64,000 nt of DNA from Flavisolibacter ginsengisoli DSM 18119 (GCF_900129295.1 NZ_FQUU01000022.1:1-64000); one strand, 5' to 3'; positions 25,787 to 34,806 are shown, counted from the first letter of the stretch. The notes: generated by a model not told the origin, from the sequence alone. Translations and numbers: made by a program.

Positions 25787-25789
25787 GTT

Positions 25790-26146
25790 TTAAGCCTCCT
25801 GTACTTTTTCGGTTCCTGTTGGTATGCCACTTCTCTTTTTGTGATTGTACTCGACGGCATATTTGTCGAGTTTTGTAGTCATGTGACGGAGAACACTCTC
25901 ATCACGAAGAAGCTGGATCTTCAGCTTCTCATTGAAGTCGGATGGCGCAATAAATTCCATAACCCAGTATAAACCAGTGGTTTTTTTCTGGATAGGATAC
26001 GCCAGTGATTTCAGTCCCCATGGATTTTCAGCTACTATCTGGCCGCCATTGTCGGTAACCAATGTAGTGAACTTCCGCTGTGCAGCTTTGAATTCATCAT
26101 CGCTTAGCACGGGGGTAAAAATCACCATCAATTCGTAATTGTTCAT
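25790..26146 (-). CDS. rpsF: 30S ribosomal protein bS6
   Basis: The 118-residue protein starts MNNYELMVIFTPVLSDDE and has the S6 ferredoxin-like fold blocks WGLKSLAYPIQKKTTGLYW and LRDESVLRHMTTKL. It partners bS18. It is the first gene of the operon; a TAccTTTG element and a short structured leader lie upstream. Confidence 0.98.
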   Translation of the reverse strand: MNNYELMVIFTPVLSDDEFKAAQRKFTTLVTDNGGQIVAENPWGLKSLAYPIQKKTTGLYWVMEFIAPSDFNEKLKIQLLRDESVLRHMTTKLDKYAVEYNHKKRSGIPTGTEKVQEA

Positions 26147-26180
26147 TACCCTGTTTTTTGTTTAAAAATTAAGATTATTA

Positions 26181-26236
26181 CCCGCTGGTATTTTGAAACC
26201 TTATTAAGGATTCTTTTTTACGGGAGCGCAAAGGTA
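26181..26236 (-). promoter_or_regulatory. rpsF -7 element and possible S6:S18 leader
   Basis: On the minus strand TACCTTTG (26236-26229) matches the Bacteroidota -7 consensus. Directly after it, cccg (26224-26221) can pair with cggg (26184-26181), enclosing a small atcctt/aaggtt hairpin. In many bacteria a structured leader before rpsF binds the S6:S18 dimer for feedback. I cannot confirm that this one folds into that motif. Confidence 0.4.
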
Positions 26237-26418
26237 TGATTTAGAGCTAAGATCTTGTCTTTTTGCGCTTTATTATTTTGATAAGTGTCCGTTAAAAGGC
26301 TTTTGGGGGCAGTGTTCACAAGTAATCTTATTAAAAGGAATACCAGGTGGTGATAGCCAATTATTGATCTTAGTTTGTTGAAATATAACAAGTTACAGTT
26401 TTGTGAGTGTTCTTTTGC

Positions 26419-28122
26419 TTATTCACTGATTCTGCAATCAATAACTTTTAATTGAAGGGTGGTTTCCCCGTTCCATTCGTTTTCATCTATTTTGAACACA
26501 ATATCAAGCGGATGGCCTGTTAGTAACAAGGGCATCTTTTCAGCCATATTAAAGCCAATACCATTCATTCTCACACCGTTTTGCTGAACGGAAAATTTAA
26601 GATGTGCTTCTTTTACCACCTTGCTCCATCCGGTATTGAAAACTTTCTTGGCAACGAATGTTGGCCGAAGATTATCAGGGCCAAATGGTTCCATCTGGCA
26701 AAGAATATCATAAAAAGGTTTTCTTATGTCTGATAATGCTACTTCGGCATCAATAACTATTTCAGGTATCAATAATTCAGGGTGGATAGTTGCTTGCACC
26801 ACTTCTTCAAACCGCTCACAAAAAGCTTCCACTTTGTCTGTTTCCAGGGTCATTCCGGCAGCATAGAAATGTCCGCCATAACCAAGCAGGAGATCTTTAC
26901 ACTGGTGGATTGCTTCATAAACATTGAAACCTGCTACACTTCGTGCAGATCCCGCAACATACTCCCCGCTTTGGGTTAAAATGATTGTGGGGCGGTAATA
27001 ATGGTCAATTAACCGGGAGGCAACAATACCGACCACCCCTTTGTGCCAATGGGGCTGAAAAAGCACTGTACTGCTCCTTTTTATTAAAACTTCATCCGCT
27101 TGAATTATTGATAGGGCTTCCTCTGTAATGTTTGTATCTGCTTCCTTTCGGTTTGAATTGTCGCTATGGAGCTGCTCAGCCCAATGGAGGGCTTCATCAT
27201 AAGTTTCTGAAACGAACATTAAAACTGCCTTCCTGGCATCATCCATTCTCCCGGCAGCATTTACCCGCGGTGCTATGATAAAGACCAGGTTATTGACAAA
27301 CAGCTCTTTATCATAATTACTTAAATGGCTTAAGGCTTTTATGCCAAGGTTAGGATCAGTATTAGCTTTTTTCAAACCATAATAGGCTAGAACCCTGTTT
27401 TCACCTGATAGAGAAACTATATCTGCTGCTATTGCAGTGGCTACCAGGTCAAGAAATTGAAAAGCAACATCTATAGATAAATTCATAGACTTGCAAAGCG
27501 CAGTAATCAATTTAAACCCAACTCCACACCCGCAAAGCTCCTTGAATGGGTATTTGCAATCCTTTTGTTTTGGATTTAATATGGCTACCGCCGGGGGTAG
27601 AACATCATCCGGCAAGTGGTGGTCACATACTATAAAATCAATACCTAGTGATTTGGCGTACCGGATAAGATCTGTCGATTTTATACCGCAGTCCAGTGAA
27701 ATTATCAGGGTATAATTGTTTTCAAATGCAAAGTCAATCCCTGCTTTGCTAATACCATATCCTTCCCTGTAACGGTGCGGAATGTAAAATTCAGTATGGT
27801 CGTAGTGCTGTTTAAGGAATTGATACATAGATGCTACCGCTGTCGTTCCATCCACATCGTAGTCGCCAAAAACCAGGATCTTTTCATTTTTGGAAAAAGC
27901 TTCGAGTATGCGGTCGACTGCTTTATCCATATCTTTCATTAGGAAGGGGTCATGTAGGTCGGATAGCTGAGGCCTGAAAAACCTTTTGGCCTGTTCATAG
28001 GTTTGTATTCCCCTTTGCACCAGAATATTACATAATACAGGATTTATTTTCAGTTCCCTGAATAAGGCATCAGCGATTGCCTGGTCAGCACTATTAATTC
28101 TCCATCGTTTCAGGGACGCCAT
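26419..28122 (-). CDS. recJ: Single-stranded-DNA exonuclease RecJ
   Basis: A DHH/DHHA1 nuclease of 567 residues. The motifs are VFGDYDVDGTTA, SLDCGI, VCDHHLPDD, NAAGRMDDA and the DHHA1 block GYGGHFYAAGMTLE, with an OB-fold following. RecJ degrades single strands 5' to 3' in recombination and mismatch repair. The open frame begins with TTG at 28125; the next codon is ATG (28122), used here. It follows the polyprenyl synthase gene by 7 bases on the same strand, so both are probably one operon. Confidence 0.96.
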   Translation of the reverse strand: MASLKRWRINSADQAIADALFRELKINPVLCNILVQRGIQTYEQAKRFFRPQLSDLHDPFLMKDMDKAVDRILEAFSKNEKILVFGDYDVDGTTAVASMYQFLKQHYDHTEFYIPHRYREGYGISKAGIDFAFENNYTLIISLDCGIKSTDLIRYAKSLGIDFIVCDHHLPDDVLPPAVAILNPKQKDCKYPFKELCGCGVGFKLITALCKSMNLSIDVAFQFLDLVATAIAADIVSLSGENRVLAYYGLKKANTDPNLGIKALSHLSNYDKELFVNNLVFIIAPRVNAAGRMDDARKAVLMFVSETYDEALHWAEQLHSDNSNRKEADTNITEEALSIIQADEVLIKRSSTVLFQPHWHKGVVGIVASRLIDHYYRPTIILTQSGEYVAGSARSVAGFNVYEAIHQCKDLLLGYGGHFYAAGMTLETDKVEAFCERFEEVVQATIHPELLIPEIVIDAEVALSDIRKPFYDILCQMEPFGPDNLRPTFVAKKVFNTGWSKVVKEAHLKFSVQQNGVRMNGIGFNMAEKMPLLLTGHPLDIVFKIDENEWNGETTLQLKVIDCRISE

Positions 28123-28129
28123 CAAACAC

Positions 28130-29092
28130 TTAATATTTTCTGTCTGTTACAAAATTGACAAGATCTTCAAAACCTTTCCTGATTTCTGAATCGGGGAATG
28201 TATTTAAAATCTGAAGGGCCTCAGATTTATATTGATTCATTTTATTGATAGTATAATCAATGCCCCCTGTTTTAGTGACTACATTTATGAGATAATCTAT
28301 CCTCGGCCGTTTTGTATTTTCGTTTTTGATAATGTATATGAGCTCTTTTTTCGTTTTTTTATCCACATTGTTCAATGTATAAATCAATGGCAGGGTTAAC
28401 TTCTTTTCTTTAATATCGTTTCCGGTGGGTTTTCCTATGTCTTCGCCTGCATAATCAAAAAGGTCATCTTTAATTTGAAAAGCTATACCCACTTTTTCTC
28501 CAAACTGACGGAGCCTGGAGGTTATTTCTTCGTCATGGGAAGTTGAAAAGGCGCCTGCTCCACAGGCTGAGGCCAATAAAGAGGCTGTTTTATTTCTGAT
28601 TATTTCAAAATAAATGGATTCATCCAGGTTCAATGAGCGGGATTTTTCAATTTGCAAAAGTTCTCCTTCACTCATTTGCCTGACAGCCTCTGAAAGTAAC
28701 TGTAATATGCGGAAGTCATTGTTATCCAATGAAAGAAGTAAGCCCTTGGCTAAAAGATAATCTCCTACCAAAACTGAAACTTTATTCTTCCAAAGCGCAT
28801 AAACTGAGAAAAATCCTCTACGTTCCAAAGAGTCATCCACTACATCATCGTGTACTAATGTGGCAGTGTGCAAAAGTTCTACTAAAGAGGCTGCTCTATA
28901 AGTAGATTCATTCACTTCACCACAAAGCTTAGCCGAAAGAAAGACAAACATAGGCCTTAGTTGCTTTCCTTTTCGCTTAACTATGTACCGCATAATACGG
29001 TCGAGCATGGAAACATTGCTTTTGGCGGCATCTTTAAACTTTTCTTCGAAGATGCGCAATTCATTCTCTATGAGATTAACGGGTAGCTGCAT
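28130..29092 (-). CDS. Polyprenyl diphosphate synthase (trans, long chain)
   Basis: The 320-residue protein has the two Asp-rich motifs of trans-prenyl synthases: HDDVVDDSLERRG (FARM) and KDDLFDYAGED (SARM), with KQLRPMFVFLSAKLCG near the start. It should condense isopentenyl diphosphate units into a chain of about C35-C40, most likely the side chain of menaquinone, which fits the mqn genes in this window. It is upstream of recJ in the same direction and divergent from the OmpA gene. Confidence 0.94.
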   Translation of the reverse strand: MQLPVNLIENELRIFEEKFKDAAKSNVSMLDRIMRYIVKRKGKQLRPMFVFLSAKLCGEVNESTYRAASLVELLHTATLVHDDVVDDSLERRGFFSVYALWKNKVSVLVGDYLLAKGLLLSLDNNDFRILQLLSEAVRQMSEGELLQIEKSRSLNLDESIYFEIIRNKTASLLASACGAGAFSTSHDEEITSRLRQFGEKVGIAFQIKDDLFDYAGEDIGKPTGNDIKEKKLTLPLIYTLNNVDKKTKKELIYIIKNENTKRPRIDYLINVVTKTGGIDYTINKMNQYKSEALQILNTFPDSEIRKGFEDLVNFVTDRKY

Positions 29093-29218
29093 TCGTAAAT
29101 GGGGGAAAGGTACAACTGCAATCCAATAAATAGCTTCTCGTGGTACAAGAATTGCTGAATTGGTGCAGACAAAATATATAAATAATTGAGGTCAATTGCA
29201 GTAAATAAAATTTAAAAG

Positions 29219-29249
29219 TTTGGTAATTGTAACTCAATTTATATTTTTG
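29219..29249 (+). promoter_or_regulatory. Bacteroidota-type promoter for the OmpA-family gene
   Basis: TTTG at 29219-29222 and TATTTTTG at 29242-29249 are separated by 19 bases, a near-ideal -33/-7 pair. Transcription would start near 29256, 35 bases before the ATG. Confidence 0.7.
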
Positions 29250-29290
29250 TCAACGATTAGGACATTGTTTTTAAAATTTAATCAATAGTT

Positions 29291-30931
29291 ATGGCAAGCA
29301 AAAAGTACTCTTTTCTGGCAGGTTTATTATGCCTGTTCACGTCGTACGGTTTCGCGCAAACCACCACTACCACTGGTAGTATCGGAGCGTACGATCCCGC
29401 AGACTCATCCGTTATCCCGTCGCGAAGAATGCCTCAGCACACAGAGTTTATGAATGGGACTTACAACTATCCCGCAAAGCCAAAGAATATGTGGGAGATT
29501 GGTATAAAAGCCGGTTCTTTCACAGTAAATGGAGATGTTGATGGAAAGTTTTTTTCTCCAGGTTTTGGCGTGCATATCAGGAAAGCATTCGGATATCTTT
29601 TCTCTGCACGTTTAGAGTATGTTTATGGAATAGCTAAAGGTTTAAGCTGGCAAGGTTCTTCCCAAACCAGTTATGGTCAGGGAGGCACAGGCAACCCTTG
29701 GCAGAGACTTGGTTATACTGGTACTGTTTATAATAATTATAAATCCAAAGTTCAGGACCTTTCTTTAGAAGGATTATTCTCATTGAATAATATCATGTTC
29801 CACCAATCCAGACCTAAAGTGAATGTTTACGCTTTAGTTGGTGTTGGAGCCTCTATTTATGATGTAAAGGTGAATGCTTTGAACGGCAGTACTCCTTATG
29901 ATTTCTCAGGTATTCCTGCAGGAACATACAAAACAAGGAAAGATGTAAAGGATGCTTTGAAGAATTTAATGGATGATTCTTACGAGACTGATGCTGAAAA
30001 TGCAAAAACCCGCAGACCAAACCTGTTTGGCAAAACATTACGTCCTGTTGGCCAGTTAGGTGGTGGAATCGCTTTCAAATTGAATAACCGTGTTAATTTA
30101 GCTTTAGAAGATCGTGTTTCTATAACTAAAGATGATTTGTACGATGGTGTTCAGTGGACTGAGCGTGGAGATTTCACTCGTGATTTCGATACTTATAATT
30201 TCTTATCTCTTGGCCTGAACTTCAATATTGGTTCTAAATCCGTTGAGCCATTATGGTGGATCAATCCTTTGGATTATGCTTACCAGGAAATTCGCAAGCC
30301 TCGCCTGATGATCTTACCAAAACCAGTTCTGCCTGATGCTGATGGTGATGGAATTACTGACCAATTTGACCAAGAGCAAACTCCTCAGGGTGTTCCGGTT
30401 GATTCTCATGGTGTAAGCCTTGATACTGATGGTGACGGTGTTCCTGATGCACGTGATAAAGAAAAGATCACTCCAACTTATTGCCAGCCAGTTGATGCTG
30501 ATGGTGTAGGTAAATGCCCATGTCCTGATTCTACTTGCTTTGCTGGATATACTAAGACCGGCGCTTGTGAAGCTGCTTTAGGAACATTACCAAGTGTAAC
30601 TTTCTCTGGCAACGGTGTTAGCCTGAATAACGATGCTAAAGCATTGTTGGCAAGTGTAGCTTCCCGCTTACGTAATAGCCCTGAGTGCAAAATAGTTGTT
30701 ACTGGCTATTGCGCTTCAAGCAAATCAGAGCAACAAAGAAGCTGGGATAGAGTAAATGCTGTAATCAGCTACATGGTTGAAAAAGAAGGTATCAGCCAGG
30801 ATCGTTTCTTCTGGAATTATGGCCAGGAAGGCGGAGACTGCAATACTATCGACTTACGTGCTGCAGCTTCAGATGAGCAAGGTCAAACAACTGTACCTGC
30901 TCCTCATCCAAACCTGAGAAGAAGCAAATAA
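29291..30931 (+). CDS. OmpA-family outer-membrane protein with Ca-binding repeats
   Basis: A signal peptide (FLAGLLCLFTSYGFAQ) is followed by an outer-membrane beta-barrel-like region (about residues 60-340), then thrombospondin-type-3-like calcium motifs (DADGDGITDQFD, DTDGDGVPDARD) and a Cys-rich linker (GKCPCPDSTCFAGYTKTGAC). An OmpA-like peptidoglycan-binding domain closes the protein (about 435-520; VSLNNDAKALL, VTGYCASS, WDRVNAVISYMVEKEGI). It likely links the outer membrane to peptidoglycan and is expected to be abundant, as its strong promoter and terminator suggest. Confidence 0.93.
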   Translation: MASKKYSFLAGLLCLFTSYGFAQTTTTTGSIGAYDPADSSVIPSRRMPQHTEFMNGTYNYPAKPKNMWEIGIKAGSFTVNGDVDGKFFSPGFGVHIRKAFGYLFSARLEYVYGIAKGLSWQGSSQTSYGQGGTGNPWQRLGYTGTVYNNYKSKVQDLSLEGLFSLNNIMFHQSRPKVNVYALVGVGASIYDVKVNALNGSTPYDFSGIPAGTYKTRKDVKDALKNLMDDSYETDAENAKTRRPNLFGKTLRPVGQLGGGIAFKLNNRVNLALEDRVSITKDDLYDGVQWTERGDFTRDFDTYNFLSLGLNFNIGSKSVEPLWWINPLDYAYQEIRKPRLMILPKPVLPDADGDGITDQFDQEQTPQGVPVDSHGVSLDTDGDGVPDARDKEKITPTYCQPVDADGVGKCPCPDSTCFAGYTKTGACEAALGTLPSVTFSGNGVSLNNDAKALLASVASRLRNSPECKIVVTGYCASSKSEQQRSWDRVNAVISYMVEKEGISQDRFFWNYGQEGGDCNTIDLRAAASDEQGQTTVPAPHPNLRRSK

Positions 30932-30950
30932 TCAGATTCTCTTTATATCT

Positions 30951-30978
30951 AAACCCTCCAAACCGGAGGGTTTTTTTT
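30951..30978 (+). terminator. Rho-independent terminator of the OmpA-family gene
   Basis: A 9-bp stem (aaaccctcc / ggagggttt) with a 5-base loop ends in eight T. Confidence 0.93.
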
Positions 30979-31040
30979 ATGGATTTACTTCTAATGGCAC
31001 ATAATAGTCCCTATAAATACCTTGATAGTTATTTCAGCTT

Positions 31041-31057
31041 TAGTTAAATCTTAACTA
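31041..31057. repeat. Perfect small palindrome upstream of bamD
   Basis: tagttaa and ttaacta flank atc. It lies 67 bases before the bamD start and could be a binding site; nothing else supports that. Confidence 0.4.
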
Positions 31058-31106
31058 TGGGGTTTAGCCTATTTGCCAATTTTCGAGAATATTTGCTTAA
31101 ACTGAT

Positions 31107-31114
31107 TAACTTTG
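31107..31114 (+). promoter_or_regulatory. -7 element for bamD
   Basis: TAACTTTG is a perfect match to TAnnTTTG, ten bases before the ATG at 31124. Transcription would start only about 3-5 bases before the start codon. No convincing -33 TTG is found at the usual distance. Confidence 0.5.
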
Positions 31115-31123
31115 CCACCCTTT

Positions 31124-31936
31124 ATGAAATTTATAGGCGTATTAGCATTGGCTGTTTTGATGGTGAGCTGTGGAGGTTTTAATAAGGTCTTAAAGAATAA
31201 AGACCCACATTATAAGCTTCGTATGGCTGAACAATACTATGCTAAAAAGAAATATAATTATGCCCAGCAGTTATATGAGGATATTATGCCTTATTTCAGA
31301 GGTGGGCCTGAATTTGAAGATATTTATTATAAATATGCCTATACTGGTTACTACCAGGGAGATTATTTAAACGCTGAAAATCTGTTTAAAACCTTTTTGG
31401 AAATCTATCCCAACAGTTCCAGGGCTGAGGAAATAGATTATATGAGGGCTTATACTTTTTATAAGCAGTCACCGAAACCCTCATTGGACCAGACCAATAC
31501 TATCAAGGCGATGGGTATGATGCAGACATTTATTAATACCCATCCAGGTTCGGCAAGGAACAAAGAGGCCGCTGAAATTATTAATATTTGCCGTCAAAAG
31601 CTTGAAATCAAGGACCATAATGCTGCCCAATTGTATTATGACCTGGGACAATTTAGAGCTGCTGCAGTTGCATTTAATACTTTATTGAATTCTTATCCTG
31701 AATCAAATAAGTCGGACGAATATAAAATGATGGCTATCAAATCATATTTTCGATTTGCCGAGTTGAGTATTGAAGATAAAAGAGCTGAAAGATTTGAAAA
31801 GGTGATAGAAGAATGTAATGAATTTATCGATCGTTTTCCGCAAAGTCCCTTATCCCCACAGGTACAGGAATATTTAACCCAATCTCAAAACAATTTAAAA
31901 TTATATACAAATGAGCCTGCTAAGACGTCAACTTAG
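31124..31936 (+). CDS. bamD: Outer-membrane assembly lipoprotein BamD
   Basis: The lipoprotein signal MKFIGVLALAVLMVSCGGF (lipid Cys16) is followed by TPR-like helical repeats (KYNYAQQLYEDIMPYFRGG, YAYTGYYQGDYLNAENLF, FRAAAVAFNTLLNSYPES). This is the BamD/ComL family, the essential lipoprotein of the BAM complex that folds outer-membrane proteins. The frame runs up to TTG 31112, but ATG 31124 fits the signal peptide. Its last 26 bases overlap rpoZ. Confidence 0.94.
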   Translation: MKFIGVLALAVLMVSCGGFNKVLKNKDPHYKLRMAEQYYAKKKYNYAQQLYEDIMPYFRGGPEFEDIYYKYAYTGYYQGDYLNAENLFKTFLEIYPNSSRAEEIDYMRAYTFYKQSPKPSLDQTNTIKAMGMMQTFINTHPGSARNKEAAEIINICRQKLEIKDHNAAQLYYDLGQFRAAAVAFNTLLNSYPESNKSDEYKMMAIKSYFRFAELSIEDKRAERFEKVIEECNEFIDRFPQSPLSPQVQEYLTQSQNNLKLYTNEPAKTST

Positions 31937-32252
31937 TACAAGTACATCAAACAATATCGAAACCCGCGATGTAAATGAGCTAAAGAACAAAACGGGTAAT
32001 TTGTACGAGTCTATTTCTATTATTGGTAAAAGAGCAAACCAGATTAATATTTCCTTAAAAGAAGAACTTCATAATAAACTGGAAGAATTTGCAAGCCACA
32101 CAGATTCTTTGGAAGAAATTCATGAGAATAAGGAACAAATTGAAATCTCAAGGGCGTATGAGCGTATGCCTAATCCAGCATTATTAGCTACCCAGGAATT
32201 TATGGAGGCTAAAATTTATCATCGCAAAAATGAAGATGACCTGTTTCAATAA
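31911..32252 (+). CDS. rpoZ: RNA polymerase omega subunit, Bacteroidota type
   Basis: The 113-residue protein has the omega/RPB6 core TGNLYESISIIGKRANQI, then the family's LEEFASHTDSLEEIHENKEQ-like segment and PNPALLATQEFMEAKIY. The order bamD - rpoZ - coaBC is characteristic of Bacteroidota. Omega stabilises the beta' subunit. The ATG lies 26 bases inside bamD in another frame, so translation is probably coupled. Confidence 0.93.
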   Translation: MSLLRRQLSTSTSNNIETRDVNELKNKTGNLYESISIIGKRANQINISLKEELHNKLEEFASHTDSLEEIHENKEQIEISRAYERMPNPALLATQEFMEAKIYHRKNEDDLFQ

Positions 32253-32279
32253 AAACATTATCATTAAAGGTTTTCAAGG

Positions 32280-32313
32280 GCGATTTACTTCCAGTAAATC
32301 GCTTTTGTTTTTT
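32280..32313 (+). terminator. Rho-independent terminator between rpoZ and coaBC
   Basis: A perfect 10-bp stem (gcgatttact at 32280-32289, agtaaatcgc at 32293-32302) is followed by ttttgttttttt. The coaBC start is only 22 bases beyond, so its promoter must overlap this region or rely on read-through. Confidence 0.9.
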
Positions 32314-32335
32314 ATAAATAGTATTTTCGGGCTGT

Positions 32336-33523
32336 ATGTTATCGGGTAAGAAGATTTTATTAGGTATCACAGGCAGTATTGCAGCCTATAAAACTCCTAT
32401 TTTAGTAAGGCAATTAATTAAGAATGGAGCTGAAGTAAAAGTGATAATGACCCCGGCGGCCAAGGACTTTGTATCTTCTCTCACATTATCCACTCTTTCT
32501 CATAATAAGGTACTTATTGATCTTTTTGATGAAGATACATGGGCTAACCATGTTATGCTGGGAAGATGGGCAGATCTATTATTGATTGCCCCGCTTAGCT
32601 GCAATACTTTAAGTAAAATGGCTCATGGCCAGTGTGATAATCTCCTTTTAGCTATTTACCTATCAGCTACCTGCCCTTTATTAATTGCTCCTGCTATGGA
32701 TGAAGATATGTGGCATCATCCTGTTACTAAAAACAATATCAGCCTGATAGAACAACATGGTTGCAGGATTATGCCTGTAGGATATGGTGAACTGGCAAGT
32801 GGCCTTGTAGGTGAAGGCCGAATGGCAGAGCCTGAAGAAATTGTAGGTTTCCTGGAACAGTATTTTGTTAATTCAGGGAACTTAAAGGGGAAAAAAGCCC
32901 TGGTAAGCGCGGGGCCTACATACGAACCAATAGACCCAGTGCGTTTTATAGGTAATCATTCTTCAGGGAAAATGGGTTATGCTATAGCCGAGGAATTGGC
33001 TGCAAGAGGTGCTAAAGTTACCTTGGTTAGTGGGCCTGTGGCTTTTGACAAACCCCTTCCAGGTGTCAATATTGTGAAGGTAATGACAGCCGAAGAAATG
33101 TACGAATCGTGTATTAATGAAGATGACTATGACATTGCAGTAATGGCGGCAGCAGTTGCAGATTACACACCATCTTCTGTTTCAGAGACGAAGATTAAAA
33201 AGACAGAAGGAAACCTGGAACTTTCACTGAAAAAAACAAAGGACATTCTTAAGACCCTTGGAGCCAGTAAAAAAGAAAGCCAGGTTTTAGTTGGGTTTGC
33301 ACTTGAAACAGATAATGAGCAGGAGAATGCTGCCAAAAAATTGAAAGATAAAAATGCTGATATGCTGATCTTGAATTCTTTAAATGATGAAGGGGCTGGT
33401 TTTGGATATGATACAAATAAGGTTACCTTTTTCTTCAAGAATGGTGATAAGAAAGATGTCGCATTAAAATCAAAGAAATTGCTGGCTAAAGATATTATAG
33501 ATGCTATAACTGAATTATTATAA
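32336..33523 (+). CDS. coaBC: Bifunctional phosphopantothenoylcysteine decarboxylase/phosphopantothenate-cysteine ligase
   Basis: The 395-residue protein joins the FMN-binding CoaC domain (about 1-180; GITGSIAAYKTP, catalytic-type His72 in NHVMLGRWAD, SCNTLSKMAHG, PAMDEDMW) to the CoaB ligase (about 185-395; SAGPTYEPIDPVRFIGNHSSGKMG, AAAVADYTP). It carries out two steps of coenzyme A synthesis. In the substrate-clamp motif usually written ACGxxGxGRM the Cys is replaced by Ser155 (ASGLVGEGRM). The next gene starts within its stop codon (taATG). Confidence 0.96.
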   Translation: MLSGKKILLGITGSIAAYKTPILVRQLIKNGAEVKVIMTPAAKDFVSSLTLSTLSHNKVLIDLFDEDTWANHVMLGRWADLLLIAPLSCNTLSKMAHGQCDNLLLAIYLSATCPLLIAPAMDEDMWHHPVTKNNISLIEQHGCRIMPVGYGELASGLVGEGRMAEPEEIVGFLEQYFVNSGNLKGKKALVSAGPTYEPIDPVRFIGNHSSGKMGYAIAEELAARGAKVTLVSGPVAFDKPLPGVNIVKVMTAEEMYESCINEDDYDIAVMAAAVADYTPSSVSETKIKKTEGNLELSLKKTKDILKTLGASKKESQVLVGFALETDNEQENAAKKLKDKNADMLILNSLNDEGAGFGYDTNKVTFFFKNGDKKDVALKSKKLLAKDIIDAITELL

Positions 33524-34437
33524 TGAGAAAGTTGTTTCTTCTTTTTTTAATGGTGTTGGGTGGTCATATTTTATTTGCCCAGGAATTGCAAGCCAGATTC
33601 TCTGTCCTGGCTAATAGGGTAAGTACACAGGTAGATAAAAAAACCTTTCAAACACTTCAAACAGCCCTTACCAATTTCATTAATAATCGTAAATGGACAA
33701 CCGATAGTTACCAGCAACAGGAAAAGATCAAATGCAATTTCCTGTTAACTATTGATCAGGACATGGGGCAAAATATATTCAAGGCTACGCTAACTGTTCA
33801 GGCAGCGAGGCCAGTATATAATAGTACTTATGAGTCTCCTATTATTAATTTTCAGGATGCAGATGTAGTTTTTAAGTACATAGAATTTCAACCTGTTGAG
33901 TTCAATGAGAATCGAGTGCAGGGTAATGACCCTCTCTCTGGTAATTTAACTGCTATTGTTGCGTATTATATCAATATTATACTTGGAATGGATTATGATT
34001 CATTTGCACCTAAGGGTGGAGACCCTTACTTCCAAAAGGCTCAATATATTGTGAACAATGCCCCGGAATCTTCGCAAATAACCGGGTGGAAAGCATTCGA
34101 TGGTTTGCGCAACAGGTTTAAGCTTGCTGAAGGCCTTGTTGATAATCGTTATAACCTTGTGCATGATGCTGTTTATTCCTATTACAGGAATGGCCTTGAC
34201 CAGTTTTACGATAATGAAACTACAGGCAGAACAGGCCTTTTAAAGGCCATTAGTTATTTAAATACCATAAATACAGAAAACCCTGGCTCAATGGTCATAC
34301 AGTTTTTTTTCCAGGGCAAAAGCAATGAATTGGTAAAAGCCTTCAGCAAAGGAGAACAAAAAGTGAAAGTACAGGCCAGGGAAATTCTTACAAGGCTTGA
34401 TCTTTCAAATTCAAATGCATATAAGGAATTAAAATGA
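33523..34437 (+). CDS. porD: T9SS-associated protein PorD (DUF4835)
   Basis: A signal peptide (LFLLFLMVLGGHILFAQ) leads into a 304-residue protein whose early ELQARFSVLANRV and later NLTAIVAYYINIILGMDYD stretches are characteristic of DUF4835, the family of the type IX secretion protein PorD. The position right after coaBC is typical of Bacteroidota. It acts in the periplasm in T9SS function or assembly; the exact role is not established. It overlaps coaBC by one base and the next lipoprotein gene by four. Confidence 0.88.
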   Translation: MRKLFLLFLMVLGGHILFAQELQARFSVLANRVSTQVDKKTFQTLQTALTNFINNRKWTTDSYQQQEKIKCNFLLTIDQDMGQNIFKATLTVQAARPVYNSTYESPIINFQDADVVFKYIEFQPVEFNENRVQGNDPLSGNLTAIVAYYINIILGMDYDSFAPKGGDPYFQKAQYIVNNAPESSQITGWKAFDGLRNRFKLAEGLVDNRYNLVHDAVYSYYRNGLDQFYDNETTGRTGLLKAISYLNTINTENPGSMVIQFFFQGKSNELVKAFSKGEQKVKVQAREILTRLDLSNSNAYKELK

Positions 34438-34781
34438 ACCGAACCCTGAAACTATTGTTCTTATCATTATATTTTTTCTCCTGTTCATCTGATAAAGTTC
34501 CTGATAATGTTTTAGCCCCCAAAAAGATGGAGGCAGTGTTATGGGATGTGATTATGGCAGATGAAGTGGCGGATTATTACGTACAAAAAGACTCCTCTTT
34601 GAAGGCACTTGACAAGCATGTAGATCTTTATCAAAAGTTATTCAACATTCATAAGATTTCCAGGGAACAATTTATAAATAGCTTGCAGTACTACGAAAAA
34701 AGACCCGATCTTCTTAAACCTATCTTTGATTCCTTGCAAAAAAGGTCTGAACGCCAAACCATTAGAACAAAACCTGTGTAA
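34434..34781 (+). CDS. DUF4296 lipoprotein
   Basis: The 115-residue protein has a lipoprotein signal ending in LYFFSC (Cys17) and a helical domain with MEAVLWDVIMADEVADYY, which is the DUF4296 pattern. The function is unknown. It overlaps porD by four bases (ATGA), so the two are translationally coupled, making an envelope role linked to T9SS or outer-membrane biogenesis plausible. Confidence 0.85.
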   Translation: MNRTLKLLFLSLYFFSCSSDKVPDNVLAPKKMEAVLWDVIMADEVADYYVQKDSSLKALDKHVDLYQKLFNIHKISREQFINSLQYYEKRPDLLKPIFDSLQKRSERQTIRTKPV

Positions 34782-34806
34782 TACTATTTCTTTCCAACGC
34801 TATTGT

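Noticed and set aside
30357-30480. Possible frameshift or repeat expansion in the calcium-motif region of the OmpA-type gene
   Set aside because: The frame is continuous and the repeated DxDGDG units are normal for such linkers.
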